Origin: Hygrocybe punicea | Lineage: Eukaryota; Basidiomycota; Agaricomycetes; Agaricales; Hygrophoraceae | Assembly (NCBI GenBank): GCA_963556145.1 | Contig: OY744462.1 | Location: forward strand, 3,844,001 to 3,908,000 | Length of the DNA stretch: 64,000 nucleotides | Direction of reading: 5' to 3' | Shown: positions 21,590 through 33,179 of the stretch, one piece after another | How the letters are laid out: the number at the start of each line of letters is the position of its first letter | Position numbering within the stretch: the first letter of the stretch is position 1 | The notes under the pieces: generated by a model | What the model saw: only the letters and a program-made list of their open reading frames with translations | What the model was told of the DNA's origin: nothing | Database searches by the model: none | Program-made: the position numbers and the translations under genes

Positions 21590-22560
21590 AAACGTGGGTC
21601 AGCCAAGATGGACAATTCCCACTTGAAGTAGGCCAGCCAACCTCGGCCGACCAATATCTTTGCCCAAGGCAGATGGCTTGGCCGAGGCATACAGCTGGCT
21701 ACCCCAAGTGGGTTCGCCAACCAGGGGATATTTCACCCAACTGGGTGGGGGTTTCAGCTTGCCATCAGACATGGGTTGGCCAATCCTCTGCCATATATTG
21801 GCTGGCCATCAGACATGGGTTGGCCGACACAACTGGATATATTGGCTGGCCATTAGGCATGGATTGGCTGACTAGAAGGGATATTTTGGCTGGCCATCCA
21901 GCATGGGTTGGCCGACCCAACTGGATATATTGGCTGGCCATCAGACATGGGTTGGCCGACCAGTAGAGATATTTTGGCTGGCCATCCAGCATGGGTTGGC
22001 CGACCCAACTGGATATATTGGCTGGCCATCCAGCATGGGTTGGCCGACACAACTGGATATATTGGCTGGCAATTAGGCATTGGTTGGCCAACCCACTGCC
22101 ATATGTTGGCTAGCCATCTAGAATGGGTTGGCCGACCCACTGCCATATTTTAGCTGGCCATCAGGCATGGGTTGGCCAACCAACTTGCATATTTGGCTGG
22201 CCAGGAAGCCTGGGTTAGTGGACTCTCTGGCTTCTCTTGGCTGGCCATCAGGCCTGGGTTGGCTGACCCACTTACACATTTTGGCTGGCCATCGGGCATG
22301 GGTTGGCCAACCCACTGGCATATATGGGCTTGCTATCAAGCATGGGTTGGCCAATCAAATCGGCTTCCTATCAGGCATTGGCTGGCATACAAGCAGGGAT
22401 ATTTTACCTGGCCATCAGGCATTGGTTGGCTAACTAGCAGGGACATGTGGTTGACCAGCAGAGATGGGTTGGCTGATGCATTGGCTGGCCAGTTAGCATG
22501 GGTTGATCAACAGAAATGGGTACGTTGGCTAGTCAACTAATAGTGTTTGGCCTACCATGG
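21590..22560. repeat. 44-bp tandem array, about 20 units
   Basis: The core GCTGGCCATC recurs at 21801, 21845, 21889, 21933, 21977 and 22021 with an exact 44-bp period, followed by ATGGGTTGGCCGACCCAACTGGATATATTG-type text. Units become diverged toward both ends. There are no unique spacers, so this is a minisatellite and not a CRISPR-like array. It abuts the truncated end of copy E. Confidence 0.9.
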
Positions 22561-24100
22561 AACAGCATATTGTGGGAATATGTTTTTACCAGAAAATATT
22601 TTTCTTAGCCAGCACAAGCTGATTTTCACAGAGGTGGGTGGTCATTTCACCTAGCCAATAGGCAATCTGGGAGATTTATCTTGTCTGGTCACATGCTCCA
22701 ATTTCAATTACATGAAAAGTGGGTTTAATCAAGTACTATTCTTCTATGTACTCACATATTTTTATCTTGAGAAGATATCTGAGTATCAATTCATGCACCT
22801 CCAAACGTCCTCCCAGTGACTTAGGGTTAGGGTTAGCAGAAATAAAAATCAATAAATAGGCCCACAGTGATTTACATTACATCCACTAAAGTACAATAAT
22901 GTGAAATCACACATTTAAGTGTGAAAAGAACACTACGAAGAAAATACAGTTGCACAGAAAAGTCATTCAGTCTCAATCTCGAAGGAGGAGCTCTTCTCCT
23001 TCTTGATCAAGACTGATTGACAAGAGAAGTAATGTCAAAATTTTTGTGAACACAGAACAAACAAAGCATGAAAATACACACACAAAACACAATACAAGAA
23101 ATTGAGACAAGTAAAACACATCACCTGTTGATACAATGTCAATAATACAAGAATTAATAATGAAATTGAGAATTACCCAATAAATTCTTGTCAATGCCAC
23201 CAGGCCCGCTACAAGTAGGTTGCCTAGCCAGGAACTCAGGTGGATTCACCCTCCCTGAATTCCTAATCGAAGACCCATGGTGGCAAGCGCTCATTGCTGA
23301 GGACCCACCACTGACGGTTGGGCATGCAGAGATACCACAATATTCACTAAAAAGTAATCCTTGAAAAGAGTATTGTTAGTAATCAGCTAACAGAAATCCC
23401 TTATCTGAATGCAAATATGACAAAGACAATACCTGACTCTGGAAAAAGCAACAGTAAATGTAGCCCTGTGAACTAAACAGCAAATCCAAAGGAAATCACA
23501 TACCTGTCATGCCAATAACACTCCAGAATCTCTGGTTGTTGCTCGGTACAACAGCCAAAGATCCTGTAGTGTTATCAAAGGTGGCAGTGGTGGTGGTGAG
23601 GTAAGAAGAAATTTTCAACCACGTTTGATGGGCTTGTAGTTATTTGGTCTTATAGTTGTTTGTTCATGTGACCCGACGCATTGTTTTGATGGTCACACAT
23701 GTGTCACAATATAGAATGTCACGTCAGGGCGCCCCACCTGACCTTCCCACACTACAAGCCTTATAATAGTGGTTGAACACGTGTCTCAACCACTATTATC
23801 AAGGCTCTAAAGTCTTAAAACGATGATTCGGCCATAAATCACCCTAGCCTCAGTATATAAGTCTTATTAGTAGTTATTAGTAGTATATACTAGTAATGTA
23901 GTAGTGTTCTAAATACGGCAATAACCCATTTCGGGAACGTCAGGTCCGGTCAGGAACAAGGGCGCTGATGGGCTCAGGCTTTCCTGTCACCGTTGCCGTG
24001 GCCCCGCCCATCACTCACAGGCATACGCGCTCGTCATCGTCGACATTGAGCATGGCTATTTCACTATCCCGCCATCTTTTCTTGCGGAATTTTTTACATA
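22561..24100. other. Mostly non-coding interval with a possible exon
   Basis: No mobile-element termini are seen. A stretch from ATG 23191 to about 23350 (plus strand) is open and coding-like (starts MPPGPLQVGCLARNSGGFTL, then PWWQALIAEDPP), but I do not recognise it and see no clear continuation. A perfect-looking hairpin lies at 23758-23805. A short TTAGGGTTAGGGTTAG stretch lies near 22830. Confidence 0.4.
23758..23805. repeat. 48-bp hairpin with palindromic loop
   Basis: GCCTTATAATAGTGGTTGA pairs with TCAACCACTATTATCAAGGC around the self-complementary centre ACACGTGT. It could be a remnant of a foldback element or a regulatory palindrome; no flanking duplication was found. Confidence 0.5.
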
Positions 24101-24214
24101 TCATAGATATATTCTTATAAATACTGTATATAGACTAATATACATGAAAATAAACGAAATAAAAGAGAAATAAAAGAAATAAAAAATAATCATACATGGG
24201 GCACTGCCGACGAA

Positions 24215-24790
24215 CGGGTGGGTACTCACCTTTGCAAAGGTGCCGGACTGGGTCTGGAATTGATAGCAAAGGGTGGTGGAGGGTGGGTGATGGGAGGGAG
24301 GGATGCTGGGGGCCGGGGAAGGGTGCATGGAGAGGGGGGTGGCGATGGGTGGCGAGGAAAGGTCCAGGAAGTGAGGCGGTTGGGGGAAACAGAGAGGGGA
24401 TGGATGGGGGAGGGCTCCTGGCCCAGAACCAGCGGTGGGAAGGGGTAAGTACATGGGGGAAAAGCAGGAGGGGGATGACTCACCTGTACCATTAAGGCCC
24501 CCCATGGCCCCCTTTGCATTCCATCATTGATAAAAACAATGGGGACGTCATCTACGATGTCCTCATGGTCCCTGTCGTGGGTTTCATCATCCAGATTGGT
24601 CCCGCCGTCGAGTTGCGTGAGTTGTGCGAGGGTGGCGACTAGGGCGTTTGCGCACAACCCCCTCATCGTCTTCGTTGCTGTGCGCCCGGTCCGCCGCTGC
24701 TGGATTCTACATTCGAGGCCGTTGGTTGAAAAAGTTGGGCGCGCTCCTGCGTGGCTTTGAGGACGTCCGGGGTGATGGTCTCTGTGTGAA
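24215..24790 (-). CDS. Possible two-exon hypothetical gene fragment
   Basis: On the minus strand a coding-like exon ends ...VPIVFINDGMQRGPWGALMVQ at a GTGAGT donor (near 24484). An acceptor ATTCCAG near 24260 opens a short exon TQSGTFAK followed by another GTGAGT. Upstream, the strand reads PDVLKATQERAQLFQPTA inside the inverted repeat at 24700-25112, in a different frame. The intron is very C-rich on this strand (G-rich on the plus strand). No family recognised. It may be a host gene broken at the assembly gap. Confidence 0.3.
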
Positions 24791-25112
24791 TCATCGCCAT
24801 CGTCTCATCATCCTCATTTCTGTTGTTGTTGAGGCAGTGGGGAGTGGGAGTGCAGCGGAATGGGGGATGGTGGTGGTAAAAGCCTATAAGGCATGTGACT
24901 GTTCACTTGCCTTTACTACCACATGCCCACCTCCCAACTCGCCTCCTGCCACATTCCCACTCCCCACCACCTCAACAACGACAGAAACGAGGAGGAGGAC
25001 GATGACAGCAATGATTGGCGCAGAGACCACCACCCGGACATCCTCAAAGCCATGCAGGAGTGCACACAACTTTTTCAACCAACGGCCTCGAATGTAGAAA
25101 CCAGCGGCGGCG
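24700..25112. repeat. Large inverted repeat running into an assembly gap
   Basis: The two arms (about 24700-24890 and 24910-25112) are diverged inverted copies: CATTCGAGGCCGTTGGTTGA on the left matches TCAACCAACGGCCTCGAATG on the right. The centre is near 24900. Both arms read PDxLKAxQExxQLFQPTASN on opposite strands. The right arm ends at the N run, so this may be a true foldback, two diverged inverted gene copies, or an assembly artefact. Confidence 0.65.
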
Positions 25113-25212
25113 NNNNNNNNNNNNNNNNNNNNNNNNNNNNNNNNNNNNNNNNNNNNNNNNNNNNNNNNNNNNNNNNNNNNNNNNNNNNNNNNNNNNNNNN
25201 NNNNNNNNNNNN
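25113..25212. other. Assembly gap (100 N)
   Basis: A run of exactly 100 N, a conventional gap of unknown size. The 34 bases after it (to about 25246) are H-element sequence in the opposite orientation to H4, so the junction here is unreliable. Confidence 0.98.
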
Positions 25213-25246
25213 CACATGTCACTGTCACACATGATCCGAAATGATA

Positions 25247-26641
25247 ATTTATTAAAAGACTCGGTCTTTATCAGACCTGGTTCAGTGAGGGTTCGTAATT
25301 AATTAATTAATTGATTAATTGATAAAGTTGATCACCTATAGACAAATTTTTTTTAGGTAACAGATATGATGCTACTTCTGATACTGGAAAATCAGATACA
25401 GTTGGGGCCATGTGTGGACAAGCTTACATAAGCATCCAAATATAGCTTGTTGCAAAAAAGACAAATTACCTTCTAATTATATTTAAAATATTTGTACTGG
25501 TCTCAATTCTTATTAGAATCAGCTGAAAATTGAACTGCTGACTAATATTATCATTTCGGATCATGTGTGACAGTGACATGTGACCAATCTAACCATATAA
25601 GGCAATTTTTGATATTATATAGCAAATTTTCTGCTGATCATAATGGTGACAATATGACCAGTCTAACCATATATGGTAATTTTGTGTAATATATGCTAAA
25701 TCACATACTGCTCATCATATTTATTACACAAATGCAATTATATTCAAAATATTTATACTGACCTCAATTCTTATCAGAATCAGCTGAAAATTGAACTGCT
25801 GACTAATATAACCATTTCGGTCAAGGTGTGACAGTTACATGTGACCGCTCTAACCATATAAGGTAATTTCTGATATTGTATAGCAAATTTTTTACTGATC
25901 GCAATGGTGACAGTCACATGTGAGCAGTCTAACCATATATAGTAATTTTACACCATATATGCTAAATTTTGATGTAATCACAAGAGTTATAGTCACATGT
26001 GACCACTGTTACTATATAGGCAAATTTCAGCCATATAAGCAGAAATTAGTGTAATTCAGATGATATAATGATATTTTTACTTAAAACATATAATTCAATG
26101 TGATATCACTGTATATATTATATGCTAATTATATATTTCAAGTAAAATCACTTATCAATGTTCGTAATAATTATCCAAATAAAAATCCAATGACAGAAAC
26201 AAGACTTTGTTCATGCCATATACAACATTGGCCCACTCAAGCACAGCTATCTTCATGTCATCATCTGTTGTGCAGCAAGGTTATGGAGAAGTAAGGTTGA
26301 GCAAATGTAAGTCAATTGTTATCATACTGCTTAAAGGCAGTTGTATGTGACAGTTGACGTGTTGCTTGCTTTTTTGGCTGAGAATAATGCATAATGATGA
26401 AGCAAAGAAGACATGACAGTGGGAGAGGAGGTTGAGACAGGCTATGCAGTTTTATTTTTTCTACATTTTATGTTGCTATGGTGAAAGGTGGGCTTATTAA
26501 TATATAATATATGCTATATGTCTTATATCACATGTAACATGCTTTATGCAATTTAATATTATTATTTACTTCATCATGAAAGTGAGGAGGGGAAAAAAAG
26601 AACTCGTTCATGCCATGCGCAGCACTGGCCCACTAAACAAG
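25247..26641 (+). mobile_element. Non-autonomous Helentron-type element H4, 5' end damaged
   Basis: It starts inside the 5' hairpin (TTTATTAAAAGACTCGGTC), lacking the first ~16 bases TTACGAGTTCTTTT. It then runs through the TTAA tract and two blocks of GTCACATGTGAC-type motifs, and ends with the intact 3' structure: GAACTCGTTC, the hairpin GCCATGCGCAGCACTGGC and the tail CCACTAAACAAG. The last ~400 bases match the 3' untranslated region of autonomous copy A (38185-38647), showing that H elements are internally deleted derivatives. Confidence 0.85.
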
Positions 26642-27175
26642 TTGGGGGCAGTTGTTGGGCAGACAGCGGGATCGCAAGGGCTTGGGACCCCCCAACCCCT
26701 CGTTTTCAACGTGAACGAGGTGCGGGGGCTGTGGACGGGCCGGGGGTAGATGAAAATGTGGCGGGACAGGACGTCCTGGTGGTTGAAAACGGGGGGTGGT
26801 GGTGGTTAGGCAGTCAGCCGGATCACGAGGGCCTGAGACCCCCCAACTGCTCTTTTTCAACGGAAACGGTGCATGGGGGGTGTAGACTGGCCGGGGGTGG
26901 TCAAAAACGGGGCGGGAGCGGGTGTCCTGGTGGTAGAAAAAGGGGGTGGGGGTGGTTGGGCAGTCAGCCGGATCGAGAGGGCTTAAGACCCCCCGACTAC
27001 TGGTTTTCAATGGAAACGGAGCGTGGGGGGTGTAGCCTAGACGGGGGAGGTTGAAAACGCGGCGGTACGGGCTGTCCTGGTGGTGGACCAAAGGAGGGGT
27101 GGTGGTTGGGCAAATGATGGGAGCGTGCAGTCCTGAGACCCCCTGACGCCTCGTTTTCAGCACAGATGAGGTGCG
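26642..27175 (-). repeat. 150-bp G-rich satellite, about 3.5 units
   Basis: The anchor CGTTTTCAAC recurs at 26701, 26852, 27002 and 27152 (period 150-151). Units contain GAGGTGCGGGGG, GTCCTGGTGGTTGAAAACGG and GAGACCCCCC blocks. The same satellite appears reverse-complemented at 54591-56881. It begins exactly where H4 ends. Confidence 0.85.
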
Positions 27176-27224
27176 GGGGGTGCAGACATCAGTACCAGAC
27201 CAAAGAAAACAAACTACATACTTA

Positions 27225-27800
27225 CCTTAGTCTACACCACCGCCCGACAATCTTGCTGTTGAGCCGCAAGTTTTGCACTTAACTGAGCTCGAAAGCTCTC
27301 CCTGCGCATTTCAGACTCCGCTCGAATTTCAGCCACAATTCCGGACCACCCTTCCTTGTTTGCATTGTAGAGACTCAGATATCACATTTTACAACTGCCA
27401 CCAGTGGACAAAAGTGTAGCATACATCCAGTAGAATATACTTGGAAATTATCACATTTTTATTTGCAGTATAATATGAGTTATTGTATCTATACTTATTT
27501 CCTTGGCAAAAGATAGCTCACAAGGAGTCCAAAACATACCAGATCCCCTACATAATTTGTTTCCAGCAGGACAGTCCCCATGACATCCTCCTTGTCAAAT
27601 CTGGTGACAGTCGATGCAGTGTGCAAGTCAATAGAGGCTCTGAATTCTGGAATGAAACCAGTCAAACGGGATTTTGAACTCAGTTGCCATATTGGGACAC
27701 AATTTTCGCTCAGTCCCTGAGATGAATAAATGAATGAATCACCAAACAGACTGGAAACCCGGTGTATAAGAACGAGTTTTCCATAAATGGAAGAACTCGT
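27225..27800 (-). other. Possible unrecognised coding fragments
   Basis: On the minus strand a short coding-like block ends at a TAG near 27232 (reads EGWSGIVAEIRAESEMRRES, then AQLSAKLAAQQQD). Another, at about 27530-27730, reads CVPIWQLSSKSRLTGFIPEF up to a GTATGT donor-like site. Neither is recognised. They could be exons of the locus into which the Helentron elements inserted. Confidence 0.25.
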
Positions 27801-27802
27801 AA
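27768..27802 (-). mobile_element. Terminus of a diverged Helentron-type subfamily
   Basis: AACGAGTTTTCCATAAATGG followed by AAGAACTCGTAA forms a hairpin (ACGAGTTTTCCAT with ATGGAAGAACTCGT) and ends exactly where copy A coding sequence starts (AGCTACACAG). It differs from the H1-H7 terminus inside the loop. I could not find its other end to the left. Confidence 0.6.
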
Positions 27803-29183
27803 AGCTACACAGAGTTGAATTTAAGTTGTTTGAAACAATCTGGTATAACTCAAAGAGAGCGCTTCTCAATGAATGATCCAATCCAATCTTCAGATAGCCC
27901 TATAATAATTGAAGATCTCCATGGCATTTGCAAGAAGTGTTGCAAGTCTTTGGTCAAAGGCAAATGCCCAGCTATGTCTCTGACAAATGGTTTATGGCTG
28001 GGACAAATCCCTAAGGAATTAACTAATTTATCTTATGCAGAACAATTGTTAATTGCTAGAGTGAGACACAATAGGTGCATTGTCAGGGTTTCTTCAGGAA
28101 TGCACAAAATGAGAGCCAATGCAATTACATTTGCCAATCCAACTCCAAAGATTTATGACATTTTACCCCCACCTGTTGATGAGTTGGATGAAGTACTTGC
28201 ATTCATTTATACAGGATCATGCAAACCTACCAAGTCTGATTTTGAGAGAACACCATTGCTTGTTAGAAGAAACACAGTTGCAACTGCTTTGAATTGGTTG
28301 AAACTGAATCGTTGTGACTATTGTGACTTGGAGATTTCAGAAGAAAACTTGAAGCAGTATCCTGAGAATGACATACCAGTTGTTGTAGAGTACAGACAAT
28401 CATTCATTAACAAAAACCCAGAAGCTACCACTGTTAATGACATGGAAGAGGAAGAAGGCACTGAGACTGGCATGTGTCCATTTGTAGTTCATGGTCTGAC
28501 TAGTGAAGAGTACTCCACCAAAAGTATCAAAGCCATAAAAGCCATTGCCTTAAAACATTTGATGGATAATAAAAAGATACCGGCAATTGGACGTGAGAGT
28601 GATCCACAATCCATCTACAATAATCCTCAGTTGTTCCCTCAAATGATGCCATGGTTGTTTCCCTATGGACTTGGTGGAATTGGTAACTCACTGATTCAAG
28701 GCAAGATTTCTGAAATCAAACACAAGAGACACTTGTTAATGTACTATGACAAGAGGTTTCAGAAAGATCCAAACTTTCCTTTGATTGCATTCAACCATGA
28801 GCAAATAAAGGAGTCTACAACAGCTGGCTATTTATTAGCTGAAAAAGCAAAATTTGACCACATGTCACAAAGATTGATGGATGTTGATCTTGGAGTGTTG
28901 AATAACATTGCTAGAAAAATGGAAGATGGTGAACATGTCACTCCAGAAACTGATGAAGAGAAGCTATGTTTTCAATTAATTAAAGATATTGATTATGTAG
29001 GCAGTCATGTAAAAGGATCACTCACAAGCAAGAAATATATGAGAAATGAAGTGTGGTCTCTGATGTCTTTTGTGGGGGCACCTTCCTGGTTTATTACATT
29101 TTCACCTGCAGATAACATGCACCCACTCTCCTTATATTATGCTGATACAAAAGAAACATTCACACCTGAGCTTAGAGGGTATG
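27803..29183 (+). pseudogene. Helentron copy A: DUF6570 and N-terminal Rep region
   Basis: This is the left remaining part of copy A, starting in mid-gene (SYTELNLSCLKQSGITQRER); the SAP-like block and repeats are missing. A full DUF6570-type domain follows: CKKCCKSL, LTNGLWLGQIPKELTNLSYA, RVRHNRCIVRVSSGMHKMRA, LPPPVDELDEVLAFIYTG. Then comes the Helitron-like N-terminal region (NPQLFPQMMPWLFPYGLGG, KRHLLMYYDKRF, MRNEVWSLMSFVGAPSWFIT, FTPELRGY). No stop occurs in this segment. A 1660-bp TG...CA element interrupts after a GTATG target. After 30848 a few codons (DERYRL) precede H5. It is equivalent to 11538-13960 of copy E and to the region deleted from copy B. Confidence 0.88.
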
Positions 29184-30843
29184 TGTCACGACTAGCGGTC
29201 GTGTGATGGATCGGTGGGTCAAACGGTTGCATGATGTCGGCAGTGATAGAGTTTTATGTTTGAGGGTCTTTCTTTGTGAGAGTGATGGTATGATTCGTGA
29301 AGGTAGGGTCTTTCAGGGATAAGGTTTGAGTGATGTAGTTTGAGTGAAGTTTGTTACGTCTTAGTACAACTGCTAGGAGTAATACAAGAGGTCAAAGTTG
29401 GGGATCTACGTGCTTCTTGCTCGATGTCTTTTATACCCTCCATCCCCTCCCGCAGCCTCTATGAGTCGTATGAGTACCGACTCACTTTTAGTCGTCCTGT
29501 GAGTAGATGCGTCAGCCTTGCTGCGATGCCCTACGTTTGTCATCGTCGGAACTGTGATGTCAGCGCGTCCCGCAGTTACGTGACATCGGCTTGATGTGTC
29601 ATGGGTGGGTCCGCAAGGGAACACGTCACCTCGGCGGTCTGACTCGTTGTTGTTGCTGTTGCTGTGTGACGTGTCGTTGCTGTGGATCGTGGGGGGTCGG
29701 AATGCTTCAAATGTTGACAGTGGGATCTCGGGGTCGACCGCCCTGTGGATTCGTCGTACTCCTCGGATTATTGTTGCGAGGAGGAATGCGTATACGATAA
29801 TGATAGCGATAACGGCAGCGGCGATTGACGGTGTCATGATTCGGTCTTTGACAGGTGTGGGTGGTGAGGGTGAGGGTGGGGTGTCTATTGTCTTTGTGTG
29901 AATGATGGGAAGAATGATGGAAAGCGGAGTTTTGAACGTCTGGTCACGTGCGGGTCTTGCTGGCAGTTGCCGGTGGACCGTTCTTGGTGATAGGGTCTTC
30001 TTGGTTGTGTATAAAGCTTGGTGGTTTCTGCATGCTTGTCCTGCAGAAATGCGATGTGTCTTCACCCTTATCACCAAGTCACTTTCTTCAAGGCTTCTTC
30101 GCTCTTCTCCCCAACCCCAGTTATCAAGGTTAATTGTTATACGTTCCACCACCTTATACAACTCTCAGCTTCTGATCGGGATCTCTATTGGGCTCTGGGT
30201 CGGTGTTTCGCTTGCGGGAAGGCGAGGCATCGCATGGAGTGTTGCCCGCTGGTTAAGGTACACAAGGTCCTTTTGTGCCAGTTACTGGCCGACCCGTACC
30301 ATGAGTGCTTTGGCTGGTGGAACATCTGGGGTCTTCTGATTGAGTCTTTATTCTAGAATTGGATGATGCGTGGAGGTCGGAGGAGTCGTCCCCCGAGATA
30401 CCGCCGCTAGTCACAGTGAGCTGGGGCTCATCGTCTGAGGACCTGAGGGGTCCTTCTCCGGAGCCGGTCGGAGACTTGACTTATCGTGAGTCTGGTTTCC
30501 CACTGCCATTCGGGGTAGCATCGAGGTTTATGGTTGTTTGTCGCACAGCGATTGAAAGGTCTTTGGAAAGGGAGGTTGAGCAGTTCCTGGATGACATGCG
30601 CGTCCAGTTGCAAGAGTCGGGGTCGTCGGTCTCGGATGCGATTACTGTAGAATAGTGTAATCGCATCATCTGTACTTGTATCTGGTCTGATGCCCCTTCT
30701 AGGGGTTTGTGAATGTTAAAGCTTTCCCCCTGTTCCGCAGAGTGTGTGAACCATAAGGGTTTGTCTGACAATCTGTCAAAGATCGTCATGAAAATAAGTG
30801 GTATCTGAGGAAAAATGTATGGGGGTGACGTATTTTCATGACA
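29184..30843 (+). mobile_element. TG...CA insertion with CCHC knuckle and 5-bp target duplication
   Basis: The ends are TGTCACGACTAG and TTTTCATGACA, bordered by GTATG (29179-29183 and 30844-30848); removing it restores LRGYDERYRL. These are retrotransposon-like ends, yet I find no pair of LTRs and no reverse transcriptase or integrase. Inside, the plus strand reads GRCFACGKARHRMECC (a CX2CX4HX4C Gag-type knuckle, near 30200). A separate open frame at 30359-30655 (98 residues, acidic, MDDAWRSEESSPEIPPLV) follows. Close to the right end TGGTATCTGAGG (about 30799) resembles an initiator-tRNA primer site. The last 60 bases form an inverted repeat (GTCATGAAAATA / TATTTTCATGAC). It is probably a non-autonomous or rearranged LTR-type element; class uncertain. 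Confidence 0.6.
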
Positions 30844-30866
30844 GTATGATGAGCGGTACAGACTTA

Positions 30867-33179
30867 CTTGTTTAGTGGGCCAGTGGTGTGCATGGCATGA
30901 ACGAGTTCTTTTTTTCCCCTTCCGACTTCCATGATGAAGTAACCAATAAGATTAAGTTGTATAAAGCATTTTACATATGGTATGAGACATATAGCATATA
31001 TTGTATATTGCAAATTGTTCTAATGGGTCTACCTCACACCTCAGCAACATAAAAAGTAGACAAAATAAAACTACATGGTGGATCTTCAGTCTTCATCAAC
31101 CTTCTTGCTTACTGTTATATCTGCTGTGCTGTATCATCTTGTAATATTCTCAGCCATGAAAGAAATGTTCAAGGAGCAACAGGTCAACTGCCAAACATAA
31201 CTGTCTCCTAAACAGTATAATAACAATTGACTTATATTTTCTCAACCCTACTTCTCCTTGACCTTGAATGCTGTACAACAGATGAGTCATCAATATAAAG
31301 ACTACTATACTTGTTGAGTGGGCTAATGTTACACATAGCATAAACAAGTCTGTTTTCTTTCATTTTATTTGTACGATTGTTACTCACATTAATAAGTGAT
31401 TAATATACAATTAATATATAAGATAATGTACGATATCACATTGAATTTTATGTTTGAAGTAAAAATAATAGTAGACGATCAGAAATAAGCTCATTTCTGC
31501 TTATATGACTGATATTTCCATATATAGTAATAGTGGCCACATGTGACTATGACTTATGTGATCAGTTCGAAATTTAGAATATATAGTGTAAAATTGCCTT
31601 ATATGGTTAGACTGGTCACATGTGACTGTCACTATTGCGATCAGCAAAAAATTTACTATACAATATCAGAAATTGCCTTATATGGTTAGAGCGATCACAT
31701 GTGACTGTCACGTCTTGCCCAAAATGGTTATATTAGTCAGCAGTTCAATTTTCAGCTGATTCTGATAAGAATTGAGGTTAGTATAAATATTTTGAATATA
31801 ATTGCATTTGTGTAATAAATACTATGACACAGGGTCCACAGTAGCATACCATGTCACACAGTATCTTGAAAGTACTTGACAAGTATACTAAATATCGTTA
31901 CCATAATATTCAACATGGTATTGTAACAGTATTCAGACATAAACTACAATACTTGTGCTCAAATTCATCTGAAGGTATGAAGGCAAATGAGACTTATACC
32001 TTTTCAATAACATCAAGCCTTTTGTTTCACTACTTTTACTGTATTTACAGCAAAGTACTGTATAGTTTGGATAGAATACTTGCAGCCTAAGATGAATCAA
32101 AGTATTAAACCAGTAAGGAAGTTCGGCCACTTTTACTATTAGGATACCTTTTGAATCCTATCAAGATACAGTGTGAAATAGTATAGTACTGTTGCCATAA
32201 TGTGGATTTAAGATACTGTGTCAATACTTTTAAGATACTTTTATTATAATAAAAGTACTGAAACAGTATCTTAAAAGTATTGACACAGTATCTTAAATCC
32301 ACAATATGGCAACAGTACTATACTATTTCACACTGTATCTTGAAAGGATTCAAAAGGTATCCTAGTAGTGAAAGTGGCACAACTTCCTTACTAGTTTAAT
32401 ACTTTGACTCATCTTAGGCTGCAAGTATTCTATCTGAACTATACAGTACTTTGCTGTAGATACAGTAAAAGTAGTGAAACAAAAGGCTTGATGTTATTGA
32501 AAAGGTATAAGTCTCATTTGCCTTCATACCTTCAGATGAATTTGGGCACAAGTATTGTAGTTTATGTCTGAATACTGTTACAATACCATGTTGAATGTTA
32601 TGGTAATGATATTTAGTATACTTGTCAAGTACTTTCAAGATACTGTGTGATATGGTATGCTACTGCGCACCCTGTGTGATGGTCAGTATGCGATTTAGCA
32701 TATATTATGCAAACTTACTATATTTGGTTAGACTGGTCACATGTGACTATCACCAATGCGATCAGTAACAAATTTGTGGTACAATATCAGAAATTGCCTT
32801 ATATGGTTAGAGCGGTCACATGTGACTGTCACGTCTTGCCCGAAATGGTTATATTAGTCAGCAGTTCGATTTTCAGCTGATTCTGATAAGAATTAAGACC
32901 AGTACGAATATTTTAAATATAATTGGAAGGTAATTTGTCTTTGTTGCACCAACCCATATTTGGATGCTTATGTAAGCTTGTCCACACATAGCCCTAACTG
33001 TATCTGATTTTCCAGGATCAGAAGTAGAATCATATCTGTTACCTAAAAAAAATTTGTCTATAGGCGATCAACTTTATCAAATAATCAAATAATTAATTAA
33101 TTAATTAATTAATTACGAACCCTCACTGAACCAGGTCTGATAAAGAACGAGTCTTTTAATAAATTAAAAGAACTTGTAA
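30867..33179 (-). mobile_element. Non-autonomous Helentron-type element H5 inside copy A
   Basis: It has a CTTGTTTAGTGGGCCAGTGG left end and an AAAAGAACTTGTAA right end. Excision rejoins GGTACAGACTTA with TTGCAGAAAATCC, restoring DERYRLIAENPVAG of Rep. A palindromic foldback element (31828-32676) is nested inside, making this the longest H copy (2313 bp; 1464 bp without it). Confidence 0.92.
31828..32676. mobile_element. Foldback (palindromic) element with 3-bp TGA duplication
   Basis: An almost perfect 849-bp palindrome with arms of about 420 bp, centred near 32250 (ACTTTTATTATAATAAAAGT). The ends are CACAGGGT and ACCCTGTG; the flanks are TGA on both sides (31825-31827 and 32677-32679). H4 shows a related uninterrupted site (AATAAATATGATGAGCAG). 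It is non-coding; the same ends occur in the element at 44305-44687. Confidence 0.88.

Noticed and set aside
21590..22560. CRISPR-like regular array
   Set aside because: Units are contiguous near-identical direct repeats without unique spacers, in a eukaryotic genome.
22823..22845. Telomere-like TTAGGGTTAGGGTTAG
   Set aside because: Only about two and a half units, in the interior of a complex region; too short to call an interstitial telomere.
24218..24448. Glycine-rich open frame
   Set aside because: It lies in a very G-rich stretch that fits an intron of a minus-strand gene; no homology-like pattern.
29902..30339. Long frame overlapping the CCHC knuckle of the 1660-bp insertion
   Set aside because: It is in a different frame from the knuckle and has no motif; the knuckle frame is the better candidate.
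31851..32638. Paired identical open frames in the palindrome
   Set aside because: They are the two arms of a foldback element read on opposite strands; not protein genes.
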